Assembly (NCBI GenBank): GCA_905215505.1
Contig: CAJMPU010000010.1
Location: 1 to 64,000 of the forward strand
Length of the DNA: 64,000 nt
From: an uncultured bacterium
GTDB taxonomy: Bacteria > Actinomycetota > Coriobacteriia > Coriobacteriales > Coriobacteriaceae
Direction of reading: 5' to 3'
Shown: positions 15,715 through 25,106 of the stretch, piece by piece
Layout of the letters: each line of letters begins with the position of its first letter
How positions within the stretch are numbered: the first letter of the stretch is position 1
Notes under the pieces: model-generated
The model's input: the letters and a program-made list of their open reading frames with translations, nothing else
What the model was told of the DNA's origin: nothing
Databases searched by the model: none
Translations under genes and position numbers: made by a program

Positions 15715-16527
15715 ATGTCGTATCGCGTGTCGACGCAGGTCTACAGCGGACCGTTCGACCTGCTGCTGCAGCTGGTAACCCGCCAAAAAGTAGATATCGG
15801 CGCCATCTCCATCAGCGAGGTGGCTGAGCAGTACCTTGCCGAGGCCGAGCGCATCGAGGCGCTGGACCTGGACGTGGCGAGCGACTTTTTGCTGGTCGCG
15901 GCAACCCTTTTGGACATCAAGGCCGCCTCTCTGGTACCGCAGGAGGCCCCGCGCAAAGTCGATGACGACGATGACGAGTTCGACGAAGACCTCGAGGAGC
16001 TCAGCACGCTCGACGGCGACGCCCTGCGCGAGGTCCTGATCCAGCGCCTGATCGCCTACAAGCAGTTTAAGGGCGCGGCTGCGGCCCTCGGTGCCCGCAT
16101 GCAGGCCGAGAGCCGCATGCATCCGCGTGTGGCCGGCCCCGACCCCGAGTTCCTGGGGCTCATGCCCGACTACCTGGCTGGCATCACCCTGCGCGGCCTG
16201 GCCGTCATCTGTGCCGACCTGGACGGCAAGCGCCAGACCTTCCTGCTGGAGGCCGAGCACGTGGCACCGCATCGCGTGCCGCTCGACCTGACCGTGGCCT
16301 CAGTCGACCGCTTTACCATGGCGCACCAGACCTGCACCTTCCGCGAGCTCTTGGACGGCGACGCCACCACCGAGCAGCTTGTCGTTACCTTCCTGGCCAT
16401 GCTGGAGCTCGCCAAGCGCGGCTCGCTCACGCTGAGCCAGGACGAGATCTTCGGAACCATTCAAATCAACCGCGTCGAGGGCGCCCAGGCCTACGTGCCC
16501 GGCGAGGGCCCCGAGCTCACCGAATAG
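15715..16527 (+). CDS. scpA: Segregation and condensation protein A
   Basis: The kleisin subunit of the SMC-ScpA-ScpB condensin, bridging the SMC heads. The N-terminus YSGPFDLLLQLVTRQKVDI matches the conserved SMC-binding opening, and the C-terminal winged helix is visible in the SLTLSQDEIFGTIQINR region. The middle holds an acidic stretch (about residues 82-100). The ATG at 15715 is chosen because AAAGGAGG precedes it by 6-7 bp. scpB follows 11 bp after the stop, the usual pairing. Confidence 0.93.
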   Translation: MSYRVSTQVYSGPFDLLLQLVTRQKVDIGAISISEVAEQYLAEAERIEALDLDVASDFLLVAATLLDIKAASLVPQEAPRKVDDDDDEFDEDLEELSTLDGDALREVLIQRLIAYKQFKGAAAALGARMQAESRMHPRVAGPDPEFLGLMPDYLAGITLRGLAVICADLDGKRQTFLLEAEHVAPHRVPLDLTVASVDRFTMAHQTCTFRELLDGDATTEQLVVTFLAMLELAKRGSLTLSQDEIFGTIQINRVEGAQAYVPGEGPELTE

Positions 16528-16538
16528 GAGCGGCAACC

Positions 16539-17267
16539 ATGTCAACCCTTTCCACGCTGGAGGCAAACAGCCTCAAGGGCGCCCTCGAGGCGCTGCTGCT
16601 GGTGTCGAGCGACCCCGTAAGCGCGCCCGCGCTGGCAGGTGCGCTGGATATCGCCCCCGGCGAGTGCGCATCGCTTTTGGCCGAGCTCAAGGTTGAGTAC
16701 GAGGAGGCCAACCGCGGCTTTCAGCTGCGCGAGGTCGCCGGCGGCTGGCGCCTGTTTACGCACCCCGCCTACCACGACGCAGTCGAGGCCTATGTGTTGA
16801 GCTGGGACACGCAAAAGCTGTCGCAAGCGGCGCTCGAAACCCTGGCCGTCATCGCATACCACCAGCCCGTGACGCGCGAGGTGGTCAAGGGCATCCGCGG
16901 CGTCAACTCCGACGGCGTCATCGCGTCGCTCGTCGACAAGGGTCTGGTGCGCGAGCTCGGCCGCGACCCCCAGCGCGGTCAAGCCATCATCTACGGCACG
17001 ACCAACGCCTTCTTGGAAAAGTTCGGTCTGCGTTCCACCCGCGACCTGCCCGACCTGGAGCAGTTTGCCCCCGACGAGCAGTCGCGTCAGTTTATCCGCG
17101 AGCGCCTGAGCGGCCGCAGCATTCAGTCCACGCTCGAGGAGCAGGCCGATGACCTGGACGAAGAGCGCGAACTGCTCGATACCGATGTTGAAGATGTTGA
17201 GGCAGTCGAGGACTTGGAAACCGTGGTCGTCGACGAGACCTCGGAGGATTTGCATGACGAGGACTAA
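16539..17267 (+). CDS. scpB: Segregation and condensation protein B
   Basis: The winged-helix dimer partner of ScpA in the SMC condensin. Typical motifs: LKGALEALLLVSSDPV at the start, then LSQAALETLAVIAYHQPVTR, GVNSDGVIASLVDKGLV and GRDPQRGQAIIYGTT. The last 45 residues are very acidic (DDLDEERELLDTDVEDVEAV), an extension beyond the usual ~190 residues. It is followed by rluB. Confidence 0.93.
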   Translation: MSTLSTLEANSLKGALEALLLVSSDPVSAPALAGALDIAPGECASLLAELKVEYEEANRGFQLREVAGGWRLFTHPAYHDAVEAYVLSWDTQKLSQAALETLAVIAYHQPVTREVVKGIRGVNSDGVIASLVDKGLVRELGRDPQRGQAIIYGTTNAFLEKFGLRSTRDLPDLEQFAPDEQSRQFIRERLSGRSIQSTLEEQADDLDEERELLDTDVEDVEAVEDLETVVVDETSEDLHDED

Positions 17268-17289
17268 CGAAGTAGGGGAGACGCGCGCC

Positions 17290-18219
17290 ATGGGCAACGC
17301 AATACCCGCCACCGACGCCCAACCCGTCTATCCGCACACCATGCGCCTGCAGCGCTTTTTGGCGCGCGCGGGCGTGGCGAGCCGCCGTGGCTCGGAGGAC
17401 CTAATGACCGCCGGCCGCGTGACCGTCAACGGCGAGGTCGCAACTGAGCTGGGCACCAAGGTTGACGTTGACCGCGACCATATCGAGCTTGACGGCATGC
17501 CCGTCAAGCTCAACCAGGGCGCCGTGTACCTGATGCTCTACAAGCCGACCGGCTATCTCACCACCATGAGCGATCCGCAAGAGCGCCCTTGCGTGGCAGA
17601 CCTGGTCCCGCGCGACCGCTATCCGGGGCTCTTCCCGGTGGGTCGCCTGGACCGCGACACCACAGGCCTTTTGCTCTTTACCACCGACGGCGACCTGTCG
17701 CAGGACCTGCTGCACCCCAGCAAGCATGTCTATAAGACCTACCAAGCACTCGTGGACGGGCAGCTGACCGACCGCGATCTAGACCCGCTCCGCCGTGGCA
17801 TCGAGCTCGACGACGGCCTGTGCCAGCCGGCGATCTGCCGCGTCATAAACGCGCGCGAGGCCGAGGCCGTAGCTCCCCAGGGCGTCAAACCCGGCACCAC
17901 CGCCGTGGAGGTCATAATCCGCGAGGGTCGTAAAAACCAGGTCAAGCGCATGCTGGGCAAGATTCACCATCCTGTGATCCGCCTGCACCGCTGCAACTTT
18001 GCCGGCCTTGAGCTCGAGGGCGTGGCCAAGGGCTCATGGCGCGAGCTCACCGACCGCGAGGTGCAGATCCTTAAAAGCGGCGGCATCCCGCCCAAGCAGG
18101 CGAGCGCCAAGCGCAACGGCGGCAAGCCCCAAGATACGCCCGCCAGCCGCACGCGTCACCACGGCAGCCACAGCTCCGCACCCAAGCGCAACACCTACCG
18201 CGAGCGCTACACAGGCTAG
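17290..18219 (+). CDS. rluB: 23S rRNA pseudouridine synthase, RluB/RsuA family (309 aa)
   Basis: Converts a uridine of large-subunit (or small-subunit) rRNA to pseudouridine. An S4 RNA-binding domain lies at about 17-65 (RLQRFLARAGVASRR), and the catalytic motif is GRLDRDTTGLLL with Asp121. The conserved EGRKNQVKRML lies near residue 220. The C-terminal ~40 residues are basic and low-complexity (KQASAKRNGGKPQ and so on). The ATG at 17290 follows a GGGGAG site; the frame is open further upstream but inside scpB. The scpA-scpB-rluB order is the standard one. Confidence 0.9.
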   Translation: MGNAIPATDAQPVYPHTMRLQRFLARAGVASRRGSEDLMTAGRVTVNGEVATELGTKVDVDRDHIELDGMPVKLNQGAVYLMLYKPTGYLTTMSDPQERPCVADLVPRDRYPGLFPVGRLDRDTTGLLLFTTDGDLSQDLLHPSKHVYKTYQALVDGQLTDRDLDPLRRGIELDDGLCQPAICRVINAREAEAVAPQGVKPGTTAVEVIIREGRKNQVKRMLGKIHHPVIRLHRCNFAGLELEGVAKGSWRELTDREVQILKSGGIPPKQASAKRNGGKPQDTPASRTRHHGSHSSAPKRNTYRERYTG

Positions 18220-18284
18220 GCAACCCGCCGCGCCCCAGCGCCCCGAACCATACCAGCACGTCAACCATCGAAAGGAAGCATTGC

Positions 18285-18971
18285 ATGATCGTCGCCATCG
18301 ACGGCCCCGCCGGTTCCGGCAAATCCACCATCGCCAAGGAGATCGCCCGCCAGCTGGGCTTTAACAAGCTCGACACGGGCGCCATGTATCGCGCCGTCAC
18401 GTTCGCCGCGCTCGACCGCGGCATCGACCTGGACGACGAGGCGGCCATCGACGCCCTCGCCGAGCAGATCGAGATTCGCTTTACCAACGGCACCGGCGAG
18501 GACACGCGCCTGACCATTGACGGCCAGGACGCTTCGGCCGCCATCCGTACCCCGCAGGTCGACGCCAACGTATCCAAGGTCTCGGCCTACCCGGGCGTGC
18601 GCGCCGCCATGCTCATTCACCAGCGCCGCGCCGCCGAGGACCGCGATATCGTGGCCGAGGGTCGCGACATCGGTACCGTCGTATTCCCCAACGCGCAAGT
18701 AAAGGTCTTCCTGACCGCTGACCCGCGCGAGCGCGCCCGCCGCCGCGTGCTGCAGCGTCACCAAAACGACGCCCAGCCGCTTACTGCCGAGCAGCTCGAG
18801 GCCGAGGTCGACGAGACTCTCGACGCCCTTAAGCAGCGCGACAAGTTTGACAGCAGCCGCGAGGTCGCGCCGCTCGTGCCCGCCGAGGACGCCGTGCACG
18901 TTGACTCCACCGCCCATACCATCGACGAGGTCGTCCGCATTATCGAGGGCCTCATCAACCAAAGGAGGTAG
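18285..18971 (+). CDS. cmk: Cytidylate kinase
   Basis: Phosphorylates CMP and dCMP using ATP. The P-loop is GPAGSGKST (7-15), followed by LGFNKLDTGAMYRAVT, the GRDIGTVVFP motif and the DPRERARRR lid region. Length of 228 residues is normal. A GAAAGGAAG site precedes the ATG. The cmk-plsC-ispH arrangement that follows is common in Gram-positive bacteria. Confidence 0.95.
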   Translation: MIVAIDGPAGSGKSTIAKEIARQLGFNKLDTGAMYRAVTFAALDRGIDLDDEAAIDALAEQIEIRFTNGTGEDTRLTIDGQDASAAIRTPQVDANVSKVSAYPGVRAAMLIHQRRAAEDRDIVAEGRDIGTVVFPNAQVKVFLTADPRERARRRVLQRHQNDAQPLTAEQLEAEVDETLDALKQRDKFDSSREVAPLVPAEDAVHVDSTAHTIDEVVRIIEGLINQRR

Positions 18972-18974
18972 CCC

Positions 18975-19703
18975 ATGCGCCTGTTTAAGCAGACGCCCGA
19001 GGACTATTACAACGCCCCCTACGCAGAGTTCCCAGCGCTCATCCGCGGCACCGTCGTCGTAGTCATGGCCATCCTTTGGGCCTTCTCCAAGCTCATGTGG
19101 CGTTGGAAGGTCGAGGACGCTGACCTGCTGTTTGAGCGCCAGGAAGGCCGCGGCAGCGTGGTCATCTGCAACCACACCTCGATGGCTGAGCTCTTGGCCG
19201 TGGAGACGGCGCTATTCTTTGGCGGCCGCCGCATTCGCCCCATCTTTAAGTCCGAGTTCGCCAAGAGCAAGATTGTGCGCTGGGCTTTTAGCCGCGTTGG
19301 CGGCATCCCCGTGGAACGCGGCACTGCCGATATGAAGTGCCTGCGCGCCGCCCAGCATGCGCTGCAGCGCGGCGAGGACGTCCTGATCTTCCCCGAGGGC
19401 ACGCGCATCCGCTCGCGCGAGCTCAAGCCCGAGGTCCACGGCGGCTTTGCGCTCATCGCTCAGATGAGCAAGGCGCCCGTCAACCCGCTCGCCATCTGCG
19501 GCTGGTCCGACATCACGCCCGCGGGCAAAAGGCTCATGCGTCCCAAGAAGTGCTGGATTCGTGCCGGCAAGGCCGTCTCGCTTTCCGATGCACCGGCCGA
19601 GCTCAAGCGCAAGGAGCGCTTGGCTTGGTTTGAGTCCGAGGCCATGAGCCGCGTATACGCCATGCGCGACGAACTGTGCGCCGAGCATCCGGGCAGGTTC
19701 TAG
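18975..19703 (+). CDS. plsC: 1-acyl-sn-glycerol-3-phosphate acyltransferase
   Basis: Makes phosphatidic acid from lysophosphatidic acid at the membrane. One hydrophobic segment lies at about 20-37, then the acceptor motif NHTSMAE and the glycerol-phosphate motif FPEGTRIRS. In the usual H-x4-D catalytic motif the Asp is replaced by Glu here (H-TSMA-E), which is unusual and noted separately. Start 3 bp after the cmk stop with AAAGGAGG just ahead. Length 242 is normal. Confidence 0.88.
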   Translation: MRLFKQTPEDYYNAPYAEFPALIRGTVVVVMAILWAFSKLMWRWKVEDADLLFERQEGRGSVVICNHTSMAELLAVETALFFGGRRIRPIFKSEFAKSKIVRWAFSRVGGIPVERGTADMKCLRAAQHALQRGEDVLIFPEGTRIRSRELKPEVHGGFALIAQMSKAPVNPLAICGWSDITPAGKRLMRPKKCWIRAGKAVSLSDAPAELKRKERLAWFESEAMSRVYAMRDELCAEHPGRF

Positions 19704-19705
19704 CC

Positions 19706-20605
19706 ATGAGCGAGAACGTGACGAACACCGCCGCGACTGCGTCCGACCAGGACGGCGCGCCCACCATCGAGATTGCAGCTCACGCCGGCACCTGCTATGG
19801 CGTACAGCGCGCGCTCGACATGGCGCTTGCCGCCGCGCCCCAGGCAGGGGAGAGCACTCAGGTCCACACCCTGGGTCCGCTCATCCATAACCCCATCGTG
19901 GTACGCGAGCTCGCTGAGGCGGGCGTTGGCTTGGCCGACACCTTGGACGACGCCGCATCAGGCACCGTTATCATCCGCGCACACGGCGTAGTGCCGCAGG
20001 TGATCGATGCTGCCCGCAAGCGCGACCTTAACGTCGTCGACGCCACCTGCCCCTACGTGAAGAAGGTTCATGTGGCCGCCGAGCGCCTGGTGCGCGAGGG
20101 CTACCGCGTGGTGGTCGTAGGCGAGCCGGGTCACCCCGAGGTCGAGGGTATTCTGGGCCACGCCGGCAATGACGCGCAGGTCGTGAGCTGTGCTGCCGAC
20201 GCCGATGCCCTGTCGCTCAAGGGCAAGGTGGGCCTGGTTGTACAGACCACCCAGACCGCGCAGAACCTCGCCGAGGTCGTGGCCGCTATCACCCCGCGCG
20301 TACAAGAGCTTCGTGTGATCAACACCATCTGCGCCGCCACGAGCGAGCGTCAACAGGCGGCAGCCACGCTTGCCAACCGCTGCGACTGCATGGTCGTGGT
20401 GGGCGGCAAGAACTCGGGCAACACCCGCCGCCTGGCGCAGATTTGCGCAGACGCCTGCGAGCGCACGTATCACATCGAGGAAGCTTCTGAGCTCCAGGCC
20501 GCGTGGTTTACCGAAGCTCACCACATCGGCATCACCGCCGGAGCCTCCACCCCGCAAGAACACATCGAACGCGCCGTCGAGCGCATCAAGGAGCTTTGCC
20601 GCTAA
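19706..20605 (+). CDS. ispH: 4-hydroxy-3-methylbut-2-enyl diphosphate reductase
   Basis: The last enzyme of the MEP isoprenoid pathway, a [4Fe-4S] protein giving IPP and DMAPP. The three cluster cysteines lie in AGTCYGVQ, DATCPYVKK and NTICAATSERQ. The substrate-binding GGKNSGNTRRL and the late GASTPQEHIE motif are present. The start at 19706 lies 3 bp after the plsC stop. A 22-residue N-terminal extension rich in Ala and Thr precedes the conserved core. It indicates that the organism uses the MEP pathway. Confidence 0.95.
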   Translation: MSENVTNTAATASDQDGAPTIEIAAHAGTCYGVQRALDMALAAAPQAGESTQVHTLGPLIHNPIVVRELAEAGVGLADTLDDAASGTVIIRAHGVVPQVIDAARKRDLNVVDATCPYVKKVHVAAERLVREGYRVVVVGEPGHPEVEGILGHAGNDAQVVSCAADADALSLKGKVGLVVQTTQTAQNLAEVVAAITPRVQELRVINTICAATSERQQAAATLANRCDCMVVVGGKNSGNTRRLAQICADACERTYHIEEASELQAAWFTEAHHIGITAGASTPQEHIERAVERIKELCR

Positions 20606-20607
20606 CC

Positions 20608-22050
20608 ATGGACCAGACCGTACCCGCATACGCCGCCGAGGTGGCCGATTACGGGCGCAGCCGCGACCCCGAGCCGGGTGAGGGCGCGCTCGTCAAGAAC
20701 GTGCGTCCCGAATCGCCCGCGTGGGATGTGGGTATCGAGCCGGGCATGCGCGTGCTCACGGTCAACGGTGAGCAGCTTACCGACATGATTGTGTGGCTCT
20801 GGGAGGCCGACGATGATACCGTCGAGCTGGAGGTATTCGACCCGCGCGACGGCACCGTCACCCCCGTCGAGCTCGACCGCTTTCCCGGCGAGGACTGGGG
20901 CTTGGAGTTCGATGGCCCCATCTTCGACGGCATGCGTACCTGCGTCAACGCCTGCGTATTCTGCTTTATGACGATGCTGCCCAAGGGCGGCCGCTCCACG
21001 CTCTACATTCGCGACGACGACTATCGCCTGAGCTTTTTACAGGGCAACTTTGTCACGCTCACGAACCTCACCGACGAGGACGTGCAAAACGTCATCCAAC
21101 GCAACATGAGCCCCATGAACGTTTCGGTCCACGCCGTGAGCCCCGATGTCCGCCGCCGCATGATGGGCCGCAACGCCCAGCGCGGCATGGACGTACTCGA
21201 GGCCATCATGGCCGCCGGCATCGAGATTCACGCGCAGATCGTGTTGTGCCCCGGCATGAACGACGGCGAGGAGCTGCAGAAGACCCTGCGCTTTTGCGAG
21301 GAGCACGAGCAAATCACAAGCCTGGGCATTGTGCCGCTCGGTTTTACCAAGCATCAGAACCGTTTTAGCTGGTCCTACAGCGACAAGCCCGAGCTAGCGC
21401 GCGAGACCATTGCCATGATCCGTCCCTACCAGGACCGCGCCTATGAGCGCTTTGGCCGCCACACCTTCCAGATGAGCGACGAGTTCTATCTGGACGCCGG
21501 CATCGATCCTCCCGAGGCAGACTTTTACGACGGTTACCCGCAGTACTACGACGGCATCGGCATGATCCGCTCGTATCTGGACGAGACCGACGACGTGCTG
21601 GCTACCGATGCCGAGCGACTGGCCCGCGTCCGCGAGGCCATCGCCGCCCGCAGCCAGCACCTGCTGTGCCTCTCCGGCGCCAGCGCGCGCGACACCGTGG
21701 CGCGCTTTGTGGAGTCGCCGCATGGTCTCGGCGGCACTGTTACGGCCATCAAGAACCGCTACTTCGGCGGCAACGTGGACGTGACCGGCCTCATCGTCGC
21801 GTGTGACATTCTGGAGCAGCTGCCCCAAGACCTGTCGGGGGTTATGCTCTTTGTGCCTAAGCTCATGTTCAACGCTGACGGCATGACGCTTGACGAGTAT
21901 CATCGTGACGATTTACTCGCAAGCCTTACCAGTCGCGGCGCCGAGGTTCATGTGGTGTCGACCATGCCGCATGAGCTGCTCGATACCCTGGAGCATATCC
22001 TTGGCATTGTGCCCGCAGACTCTACTAATTCCGCTGACCCTATCCATTAA
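20608..22050 (+). CDS. DUF512 / PDZ-radical SAM protein (480 aa)
   Basis: A putative radical-SAM enzyme of unknown reaction. An N-terminal PDZ-like segment (residues 20-80, with PAWDVGIEPGMRVLTVNG) is followed by a C-x3-C-x2-C cluster motif (CVNACVFC at about 112-119), atypical in order but standard for this family. The second half is the DUF512 domain, with a conserved MSDEFYLDAG region. It starts 3 bp after ispH and precedes der, as in many Clostridia and Actinobacteria. Function is not established in the family. Confidence 0.88.
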   Translation: MDQTVPAYAAEVADYGRSRDPEPGEGALVKNVRPESPAWDVGIEPGMRVLTVNGEQLTDMIVWLWEADDDTVELEVFDPRDGTVTPVELDRFPGEDWGLEFDGPIFDGMRTCVNACVFCFMTMLPKGGRSTLYIRDDDYRLSFLQGNFVTLTNLTDEDVQNVIQRNMSPMNVSVHAVSPDVRRRMMGRNAQRGMDVLEAIMAAGIEIHAQIVLCPGMNDGEELQKTLRFCEEHEQITSLGIVPLGFTKHQNRFSWSYSDKPELARETIAMIRPYQDRAYERFGRHTFQMSDEFYLDAGIDPPEADFYDGYPQYYDGIGMIRSYLDETDDVLATDAERLARVREAIAARSQHLLCLSGASARDTVARFVESPHGLGGTVTAIKNRYFGGNVDVTGLIVACDILEQLPQDLSGVMLFVPKLMFNADGMTLDEYHRDDLLASLTSRGAEVHVVSTMPHELLDTLEHILGIVPADSTNSADPIH

Positions 22051-22060
22051 AGGAGAGCAG

Positions 22061-23395
22061 ATGAAACCTATCGTCGCCGTCGTCGGACGCCCCAACGTGG
22101 GCAAGTCCACGCTCGTTAACCGCCTGGCCCAAACCTCGGACGCCATCGTCCATGAGTCCCGCGGCGTCACGCGCGATCGCTCATACCACACGGCCGATTG
22201 GAACGGCCGCGAGTTCACCATCGTCGACACGGGCGGTATCGAGCCGCTCAAGAGCGACGACGTCTTTGCCACGTCTATCCGCGACCAGGCCCTCGCCGCC
22301 GCCGAGGAAGCCGCCGTCATCCTGTTTGTGGTCGACGGCCGCACCGGCGTCACCGAGGAGGACGAATCGGTCGCTCGCATGCTCAAGCGCTGCGACAAGC
22401 CGGTCTTTCTGCTGGTGAACAAGCTCGACAACCCCGATCGCGAGAACGACAGCATCTGGGAATTCTATTCGCTCGGCATCGGCGAGCCCACGCCGCTCTC
22501 GGCCCTGCATGGTCATGGCACGGGCGACCTGCTCGACGACATCGTGGCCCTGTTGCCCGAGGAGGAGGACGAGGTCGCCGATGAGTTCCCCGATGCGCTG
22601 AACGTGGCCATCATCGGCCGCCCCAACGCCGGTAAGTCCTCGCTGTTCAACCGCATCCTGGGCGCCGACCGCTCTATCGTGTCCAACATTGCCGGCACCA
22701 CGCGCGACGCCATCGACACCGTCGTGGAGCGCAACGGCAAGCACTACCGCATGGTCGACACCGCGGGCATCCGCAAGAAGAGCACCGTGTACGAGAACAT
22801 CGAGTACTACTCGATGGTCCGCGGCCTGCGCGCCATCGACCGCGCCGACGTGGCGCTGCTCGTCGTCGACGCCTCCGTGGGCGTTACCGAACAGGACCAG
22901 AAGGTCATGGGTCTTGCCATCGAGCGCGGCTGTGCCATCGTTGTGCTGCTCAACAAGTGGGACCTGCTCGACGACGACCGTAAGCGCGAGGCCTGCATGG
23001 AGACCATCGACCGCCGTCTGGGCGTCATGGCTCCCTGGGCCCAGTACCTGCGCATCTCTGCCCTCACTGGCCGCAGCGTCGAGAAGATCTGGGCGATGGT
23101 CGACGCAGCCGAGAAGACGCGTTCGCAAAAGATCAGCACCTCGCGCCTCAACACGTTCCTCACCGACCTACGTGAGTTCGGCCACACCGTGGTGGACGGC
23201 AAGCGCCGCCTGCGCATGCACTACGTGACTCAGACGGGCGTCAATCCGCCGACGTTCACATTCTTCGTCAACCACAGCGATCTGGTCAACGACACCTACC
23301 AGCGCTACGTGGAGAACCGCATGCGCTCGACCTTCGATTTTGCCGGCACGCCCATTCGACTCTTCTTTAGGAAGAAGGAACAAAAGGATGCATAA
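22061..23395 (+). CDS. der: Ribosome-associated GTPase Der (EngA)
   Basis: Essential GTPase of 50S subunit assembly. Two tandem G domains: GRPNVGKST (9-17) with DTGG and NKLD, and GRPNAGKSS with DTAG and NKWD. A C-terminal KH-like domain ends with FEFAGTPIRLFFRKK-type sequence (FDFAGTPIRLFFR). The ATG at 22061 has AAAGGAGAG upstream; 444 residues is the usual length. The last 8 bp overlap plsY. Confidence 0.95.
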   Translation: MKPIVAVVGRPNVGKSTLVNRLAQTSDAIVHESRGVTRDRSYHTADWNGREFTIVDTGGIEPLKSDDVFATSIRDQALAAAEEAAVILFVVDGRTGVTEEDESVARMLKRCDKPVFLLVNKLDNPDRENDSIWEFYSLGIGEPTPLSALHGHGTGDLLDDIVALLPEEEDEVADEFPDALNVAIIGRPNAGKSSLFNRILGADRSIVSNIAGTTRDAIDTVVERNGKHYRMVDTAGIRKKSTVYENIEYYSMVRGLRAIDRADVALLVVDASVGVTEQDQKVMGLAIERGCAIVVLLNKWDLLDDDRKREACMETIDRRLGVMAPWAQYLRISALTGRSVEKIWAMVDAAEKTRSQKISTSRLNTFLTDLREFGHTVVDGKRRLRMHYVTQTGVNPPTFTFFVNHSDLVNDTYQRYVENRMRSTFDFAGTPIRLFFRKKEQKDA

Positions 23396-24071
23396 TCCGA
23401 TTCTGCTGACCGCCATCTGCGCCCTGGTCTCGTTCTTTATCGGAGCGATTCCGTTTGGCCTGATCCTGGGCCGCGTGTTCAACCACACGGACATTCGCAA
23501 GGCGGGCTCCGGCAACATCGGCACCACCAACGCGCTGCGTGTGGCCGGTCCCAAGGTGGCCGCGCTCACGCTGCTGCTCGACTGCCTTAAGGGCGCGATC
23601 TGCGTCATTATCGCACGTCCGCTTATCGCCGACATGGGCTACGGCTTCCCCGTGAGCATTATGGCCCCCGGTGCCGCCGGCGACTGGATGCTCGGCGTCA
23701 TCTGCCTGGCGGCCGTGTGGGGCCACATCTTCTCGCCCTACCTTAACTTCCACGGCGGCAAGGGCATCGCGGTCGGTCTGGGCGTTATCCTTGCCTGGTA
23801 CTGGCCCATTGGCCTGTCGCTGCTGGGCATGTTTATCGTAGCCGTCGCCATTACCAAGTACGTGTCGGTGGGCTCGCTTGCCGCCGCCATCGGCCTTCCC
23901 ATCGCCGCTTGTGCGGTCTTTCCGTACAGCAGCCTAGGTCTCAAGTTTTGCATGGCGATGATCGGCATCACCGTGGTGTGGGCCCATCGCGCGAACATCA
24001 AAAAGCTCACGTGCGGTAAGGAGTCCAAGCTCTCGTTTACCAAGCGCGTCACCGAGCCCGACGATAAGTAG
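23388..24071 (+). CDS. plsY: Acyl-phosphate glycerol-3-phosphate acyltransferase
   Basis: The membrane enzyme that makes lysophosphatidic acid from acyl-phosphate, supplying PlsC. Five or more membrane helices are visible. The three PlsY loop motifs are recognisable: SGNIGTTNALR, FHGGKGIAVGLG and a late VWAHRANIKKL. The start overlaps der by 8 bp (ATGCATAA). gpsA, which makes the glycerol-3-phosphate substrate, follows 9 bp later, so the lipid genes are grouped. Confidence 0.93.
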   Translation: MHNPILLTAICALVSFFIGAIPFGLILGRVFNHTDIRKAGSGNIGTTNALRVAGPKVAALTLLLDCLKGAICVIIARPLIADMGYGFPVSIMAPGAAGDWMLGVICLAAVWGHIFSPYLNFHGGKGIAVGLGVILAWYWPIGLSLLGMFIVAVAITKYVSVGSLAAAIGLPIAACAVFPYSSLGLKFCMAMIGITVVWAHRANIKKLTCGKESKLSFTKRVTEPDDK

Positions 24072-24080
24072 GAGAGAGTC

Positions 24081-25088
24081 ATGAATGTTGCGCTGATTGG
24101 CTCTGGCTCCTGGGGAACCGCCGTCGCCGGCCTTGCCGCCGCGCGAGCCGAGCGCGTGACCATGTGGGCCCATAGCGAGCAGACGGCCGCCGGCATCAAC
24201 GGCGAGCACCGCAACCCGCGCTATCTGGTGGGATACGAGCTACCGGACAATGTGGTAGCAACGACTGAGCTCGCCCAGGCGCTCAACGGTGCCGACGCGA
24301 TCATCTTTGCCGTGCCCTCCACACACCTGCGCAGCGTATGCCATCAGGCAGCACCCTTCATCGCCGCCGACACCCCGACACTCTGCCTCACCAAGGGTAT
24401 TGAGCCCGAATCCGGCCTGCTTATGAGCGAGGTCATCGCCAGTGAGATCGGCAACGAGTCGCGTGTCGCGGCGCTCTCGGGCCCCAACCATGCCGAGGAG
24501 ATCTGCCGCGGCGGGCTTTCTGCCGCCGTCATCGCCAGCAAAGATCCGCAGGTAGGGGAGACCTTTAAGGACCTGCTCCTATCCACGGCCTTCCGCATCT
24601 ACCTGTCGCAGGACATGACCGGCGTCGAGGTTTGCGGCGCCATGAAAAACGTCATCGCCATCGTGTGCGGCATTTCCGCCGGTTCTGGTGCGGGCGACAA
24701 CACGCTTGCCCTTATCATGACGCGCGGCCTGGCCGAGATCAGCCGTCTGGTGCACGCCCGCGGCGGTCAAGCCATGACCTGCATGGGTCTTGCCGGCATG
24801 GGTGACCTCATTGCCACCTGCACCTCCGAGCATTCGCGCAACCGCACCTTTGGCTACGAGTTTGCCCACGGCGTGTCGCTCGACGAGTACCAGGCGCGCA
24901 CGCATATGGTGGTCGAGGGCGCCGTCGCGGCCCGCAGCGTCAGCGAGCTCGCCCGTTCACTGGGCGTAGATATTCCGCTCACCTTTGCCGTGGAGCAAAC
25001 GCTCTACAACGGTGTTACGTTGGATAGGGCGCTCGAGATTCTTACCGACCGCGTACCCTCCCAAGAGTTCTACGGACTCACCGACTAG
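24081..25088 (+). CDS. gpsA: Glycerol-3-phosphate dehydrogenase [NAD(P)+]
   Basis: Reduces dihydroxyacetone phosphate to sn-glycerol-3-phosphate for phospholipid synthesis. The Rossmann motif is GSGSWGTAVAG at residues 7-17, with the conserved LTKGIE, LSGPNHAEEI, GAMKNVIAI with the catalytic Lys, and MGLAGMGDLIATCTS. Length 335 is standard. It follows plsY closely and is led by GGAGAG. Confidence 0.95.
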   Translation: MNVALIGSGSWGTAVAGLAAARAERVTMWAHSEQTAAGINGEHRNPRYLVGYELPDNVVATTELAQALNGADAIIFAVPSTHLRSVCHQAAPFIAADTPTLCLTKGIEPESGLLMSEVIASEIGNESRVAALSGPNHAEEICRGGLSAAVIASKDPQVGETFKDLLLSTAFRIYLSQDMTGVEVCGAMKNVIAIVCGISAGSGAGDNTLALIMTRGLAEISRLVHARGGQAMTCMGLAGMGDLIATCTSEHSRNRTFGYEFAHGVSLDEYQARTHMVVEGAVAARSVSELARSLGVDIPLTFAVEQTLYNGVTLDRALEILTDRVPSQEFYGLTD

Positions 25089-25106
25089 TGCAGAAAGGCT
25101 ACTACC

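Noticed and set aside
14569..16272. 567-codon open frame on the minus strand
   Set aside because: It lies opposite the small membrane, S2P and scpA genes, which have clear families; a long open antisense frame is expected in GC-rich DNA.
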